A stretch of DNA of 55,041 nt from IMG/VR virus record IMGVR_UViG_3300023116_000059, positions 1-55,041 of that record. One strand, 5' to 3'. The notes below the pieces were generated by a model. It searched no databases, was not told the origin of the DNA, and saw only the letters and a program-made list of their open reading frames with translations. Shown piece after piece: positions 53,071-55,041 of the stretch. Within the stretch, counting starts at the first letter, position 1. Every line of letters starts with the position of its first letter. Both the position numbers and the translations under genes were made by a program. The stretch is from a virus.

Positions 53071-53184
53071 TTAGGGGCGCACAATCTGCTCAACAGTGGA
53101 CAGAGCATCTGCTGTCACAGTACGGGCAGGGGTGCTGGTCCAGAAGAGGACGCCAACCGCTGCTAGGATGACGAGTCGGAACAT
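53071..53184 (-). CDS. Predicted single-pass membrane peptide (37 residues)
   Basis: The reading frame gives MFRLVILAAVGVLFW as a hydrophobic segment, followed by a polar tail that ends STVEQIVRP. It is very likely a small membrane-anchored peptide with the C-terminus outside the membrane core. It fills the gap between the 73- and 60-residue genes and ends 16 bases before the latter. I recall similar short peptides from cyanophages but cannot verify this. Function unknown. Confidence 0.58.
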   Translation of the reverse strand: MFRLVILAAVGVLFWTSTPARTVTADALSTVEQIVRP

Positions 53185-53231
53185 GGTCTGTCTGTGAAAC
53201 TCAGGGGAACGGGAACGGGTGAGGGCGTCGA

Positions 53232-53453
53232 TCACTTGGCAACCCCGAACACCAGATCAGCGATGGCGTTGCTGTTGGCATCGGTGCGACACCAGCGGAT
53301 GGGTTCACCAGCAGGGGGGCACATCCAGATCATGCATTCCTCTCCCCACAGTTGACCGATCCTGAAAGCGTGGTTCATATCGGTCGCCCAGTCGCACCCG
53401 TTAGGATCGAACTTGCCCCATGCTGAGGGTTGAACTGCAATGGCGTTGGTCAA
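53232..53453 (-). CDS. Small protein, function unknown (73 residues)
   Basis: Starts at TTG (MTNAIAVQPSAWGKFDPNG), which shares bases with the TGA stop codon of the 44-residue gene (TTGA), with GGAAA five bases upstream as the ribosome-binding site. The sequence is Trp/Cys/Met-rich, with CMIWMCPPAGEPIRWCRTDA. Cysteine pairs might bind metal. No family is recognised. Confidence 0.6.
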   Translation of the reverse strand: MTNAIAVQPSAWGKFDPNGCDWATDMNHAFRIGQLWGEECMIWMCPPAGEPIRWCRTDANSNAIADLVFGVAK

Positions 53454-53584
53454 TTGCGTTTCCTTTGAACTGAAGTCATTATAAGCACCCCTAGGGCACG
53501 TTTGGCGGCATTCCAGACCAGTTCGCCAACTGTCCCCACCTCGCTAGTGTAGACGGGGTGATGAGGCATAGAATAGTGCGCCAT
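53450..53584 (-). CDS. Very small protein (44 residues), coupled to the next gene
   Basis: The frame gives MAHYSMPHHPVYTSEVGTVG and then ELVWNAAKRALGVLIMTSVQ with a basic end. It has a predicted amphipathic or hydrophobic helix at residues 20-38. The TGA stop codon is built into the TTG start of the next gene, a typical coupled arrangement that supports both genes. No clear ribosome-binding site. The histidine-rich N-terminus (HYSMPHHP) is notable. Function unknown. Confidence 0.58.
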   Translation of the reverse strand: MAHYSMPHHPVYTSEVGTVGELVWNAAKRALGVLIMTSVQRKRN

Positions 53585-53619
53585 GACGTGGTAGTGTGGT
53601 TGTACTAGTTCGAGCCGCG

Positions 53620-53647
53620 ATTCTCAATAAGAAAGTCTATTGAGAAT
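53620..53647. repeat. Perfect 10-bp inverted repeat with 8-base loop
   Basis: ATTCTCAATA at 53620-53629 and TATTGAGAAT at 53638-53647. It lies in the 85-base gap 53585-53669 between the 67- and 44-residue genes. No run of T follows on either strand, so it is not a standard intrinsic terminator. It may be an RNA structure, a protein-binding site or a rho-independent remnant. Confidence 0.75.
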
Positions 53648-53669
53648 GAACGATTGCCGCGGCCGAGTG

Positions 53670-53873
53670 TTACTTAGCGTCAGGGATTAGGTTGATCAAA
53701 GTGTCCTCATCATACACATATTTGATCTCTTCAATCATCTCATCCTCACTCATCTTTTCATACTCATCCATTAAGAAATCATGCGCCAATTGCACCAAGG
53801 TGTCCATATCCATGCCATCGATAATGTGGTTGACATAGTTCTCTTTGAGTTCAAAAAGTTCGAAGTCGTTCAT
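53670..53873 (-). CDS. Acidic small protein, function unknown (67 residues)
   Basis: Begins MNDFELFELKENYVNHIIDG and continues with further acidic helices (DEYEKMSEDEMIEEIKYVYD). The strongly negative charge and the all-helical prediction suggest a small interaction protein. I recall a similar protein in cyanophage small-gene clusters. No clear ribosome-binding site is visible. Confidence 0.65.
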   Translation of the reverse strand: MNDFELFELKENYVNHIIDGMDMDTLVQLAHDFLMDEYEKMSEDEMIEEIKYVYDEDTLINLIPDAK

Positions 53874-53912
53874 GTTAAGAATGCAGTGATGAATGTGTGG
53901 ACTAAGTTATGC

Positions 53913-54275
53913 TCAGGCGAGCAGCAGAGAGTAAGGCAGATCACCCAATTTCATGCCATTGCGAAACTCAGTCACAAAGAATTCAGTGCCATTGTAGAGA
54001 CGAATGAACCACTGATAGTTCTTTTGAAACACACCCTCACCAGAAATGCCATGCTCACCGAGAATAGCATTGATGCGAGATTTGGTAGTGTTGGATTGCC
54101 AACCACCGTCAAACAGACGCACATAGTTCTCACCTACGTCTGCAATGTGGTTGCCGTGCAGATACACTTTAGACTCACCAGTTTCGGGGTCAAACTCTAC
54201 ACGAGTGTTGTCTTTAGACCAGTTGAGATTGTTGCTGATAGCGGCATTCATCTCACGTTCGATCTTGCGGGTCAT
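53913..54275 (-). CDS. Conserved small phage protein (120 residues)
   Basis: Opens MTRKIEREMNAAISNNLNWS, then a strand-rich part TRVEFDPETGESKVYLHGNH and the most recognisable segment LFDGGWQSNTTKSRINAILG. The pattern 'VYLxGNxIA ... DGGWQSNTTKSRxNA' occurs, from memory, in diverse phages; the function is unknown. The C-terminus has FIRLYNGTEFFVTEFRNG. It may be part of an early or middle transcription unit. Confidence 0.68.
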   Translation of the reverse strand: MTRKIEREMNAAISNNLNWSKDNTRVEFDPETGESKVYLHGNHIADVGENYVRLFDGGWQSNTTKSRINAILGEHGISGEGVFQKNYQWFIRLYNGTEFFVTEFRNGMKLGDLPYSLLLA

Positions 54276-54335
54276 GTGAAGCGGTTTTTGAACTTGAAAC
54301 TACAATACAGGAGATGGGGGGCAATGGGGAGAATG

Positions 54336-54360
54336 GTGGACACTCCCCCAATTGTCACAT
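54336..54360. repeat. 25-bp intergenic motif, copy 1
   Basis: Plus strand begins GTGGACACT and ends TTGTCACAT. It matches 54595-54619 at 20 of 25 positions and lies at the end of the 65-residue gene (overlapping its last bases). Confidence 0.6.
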
Positions 54361-54552
54361 GCCGAAGAACTCTTCGAACTCGTCAGCGATACGATCGACC
54401 AACCAGTCGCTAGCGTTCACGCTGAACACATCACAGACCCAATCGACGCAATCGTTGAGATCAGTCATGTTAGAACACATGTACTCCCGAAGGGCGGGAG
54501 CGATGTCCAGATCGAACTGCTGGACCATGGAGGAAGTGAGGTTGTTTGTCAT
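54355..54552 (-). CDS. Acidic small protein, function unknown (65 residues)
   Basis: Begins MTNNLTSSMVQQFDLDIAPA and ends WLVDRIADEFEEFFGM; helical and acidic with three cysteines (CSNMTDLNDCVDWVCDVF). TATAAT lies exactly six bases before the ATG and no ribosome-binding site is visible, so a leaderless transcript is possible. No family is recognised. Confidence 0.6.
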   Translation of the reverse strand: MTNNLTSSMVQQFDLDIAPALREYMCSNMTDLNDCVDWVCDVFSVNASDWLVDRIADEFEEFFGM

Positions 54553-54564
54553 GATGACATTATA
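54549..54564 (-). promoter_or_regulatory. TATAAT -10 element close to a start codon
   Basis: The minus strand reads CCTATAATGTCATCATG: the -10 hexamer lies six bases before the ATG of the 65-residue gene. No TTGACA-like -35 element is visible at 16-18 bases. Role inferred only. Confidence 0.35.
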
Positions 54565-54594
54565 GGCACGGGGTTTGGCGATCTGCGAGGCAAA

Positions 54595-54619
54595 GTGGAC
54601 ACTGCCCCGACTGGCACAC
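54595..54619. repeat. 25-bp intergenic motif, copy 2
   Basis: Plus strand begins GTGGACACT and ends CTGGCACAC, in the gap after the 66-residue gene. See 54336-54360. Confidence 0.6.
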
Positions 54620-54628
54620 TAGTTAGTG

Positions 54629-54829
54629 TTAATTAAGCACCACACGATAATCTATAGTCCTGACGCAATATCCTGCAGCAGAGGTAATCTCTTCTACCAA
54701 ATCATCACCATCATCTGCCTCCCAAAATGTGCCCACGTAGTCATCATAAAAGTCCTCACATTCTTGTTCCGTCATGGGATACAAATCATCCCCAAAATCA
54801 AACTCGATGTAGGTAACTTGGAATTGCAT
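54629..54829 (-). CDS. Acidic small protein, function unknown (66 residues)
   Basis: Begins MQFQVTYIEFDFGDDLYPMT and contains GTFWEADDGDDLVEEITSAA and a C-terminal CVRTIDYRV. The combination 'IEFDF ... VWEADDxDDLxEEIT ... TGxCIxSIDY' is, from memory, found in small proteins of marine picocyanobacteria and their phages. Function unknown. The gap downstream holds a 25-bp intergenic repeat. Confidence 0.65.
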   Translation of the reverse strand: MQFQVTYIEFDFGDDLYPMTEQECEDFYDDYVGTFWEADDGDDLVEEITSAAGYCVRTIDYRVVLN

Positions 54830-54864
54830 TGTTGTTAATTAGTGGTGAATGAGTTAGTGTCAGT

Positions 54865-55041
54865 TCAGACCATCACAAGGTCAGGCGACTTCTTTACACT
54901 GAAGGACATAAAGTTGTCACACCCGATAGACATACCCTCAGTGCCAAACTCTTCAACAATCTCCCACGATTCATGGTCTTGTTTGATGATAACAGCACCA
55001 GTACAGTTAGCATCAGCAATGTGTGCCTGATAGAAACCATA
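54865..55041 (-). CDS. C-terminal part of an unknown protein (partial)
   Basis: The reading frame is open from the right edge to a TGA and gives at least 58 residues, including HESWEIVEEFGTEGMSIGCD and the end KKSPDLVMV. It probably belongs to another small gene of this cluster; too little is visible to name it. The 5' part lies outside the window. Confidence 0.55.
   Translation of the reverse strand, partial: YGFYQAHIADANCTGAVIIKQDHESWEIVEEFGTEGMSIGCDNFMSFSVKKSPDLVMV

Noticed and set aside
53477-53482. TATAAT on the minus strand as a promoter for the 73-residue gene
   Set aside because: It lies inside the 44-residue gene (codons for LIM), which ends in the start codon of the next gene. Coding explains it better.
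53781-54413. Open frame of 210 codons on the plus strand
   Set aside because: It is antisense to the 67- and 120-residue genes, whose sequences have typical protein character. The plus-strand product looks like a reverse-complement shadow.
1-55041. tRNA genes, CRISPR arrays, insertion sequences, integrase or attachment sites
   Set aside because: No clover-leaf, regularly spaced repeats, transposase or integrase sequence was found by eye. Low-level Gly-rich repeats are coding.

Overview
The window is a stretch of a T4-like myovirus genome of the marine cyanophage type, which infects Synechococcus or Prochlorococcus. Every supported gene is on the minus strand, so transcription runs from high to low coordinates. 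The assignment rests on recognisable T4 homologues in T4 order (gp25, gp6, a giant gp7-like protein, gp8, then gp13, gp14, gp15, gp16 and the first codons of gp17), on a DUF4815 structural protein of the kind that follows gp8 in cyanomyoviruses, and on T4-type late promoter boxes (TATAAATA, GATAAATA, CTAAATA) ahead of several late genes.

Layout in transcription order. (1) 55.0-52.4 kb is a cluster of very small genes of mostly unknown function, part of it clearly GC-rich. It contains a DUF7249-type gene coupled to an orphan HicA-like toxin gene and ends at a hairpin near 52.35 kb. (2) 52.2-51.0 kb, behind a late box, holds small accessory genes (an overlapping pair, a possible spike-tip protein, a 48-residue basic protein, a 71-residue protein). 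(3) 51.0-36.0 kb is the baseplate wedge block: gp25, gp6, a 3623-residue gp7-like protein, gp8, then an intrinsic terminator. (4) 36.0-13.3 kb encodes the DUF4815 protein and large fibre or structural proteins of 1268 and 3313 residues with small companions. (5) 13.3-9.8 kb holds four tandem glycine-rich adhesin-like paralogues and a 152-residue protein. (6) 9.8-3.7 kb is an AT-rich run of eight overlapping genes: a flavin-dependent tryptophan-halogenase-family enzyme, an unrecognised 266-residue protein, and six proteins with 2-oxoglutarate/Fe(II)-oxygenase-like metal motifs. (7) 3.7-0 kb holds two small coiled-coil proteins and then the neck, tail-completion and terminase genes.

Most of the window therefore builds the baseplate, fibres and neck and begins DNA packaging. 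The outstanding accessory element is the halogenase/oxygenase cassette, placed between the adhesins and the neck genes and arranged as one translationally coupled unit. A halogenase of this family from cyanophage Syn10 (VirX1) is known to iodinate small substrates. What the six oxygenases do beside it is not established. Because the cassette lies in a late structural region, modification of virion or host-surface molecules is an inference worth testing. Other points of interest are hairpins that carry a ribosome-binding site in their 3' arm ahead of gp13 and the 71-residue gene, a type-1-copper-like ligand set inside a fibre protein, and a YHYH domain in the gp7-like protein.
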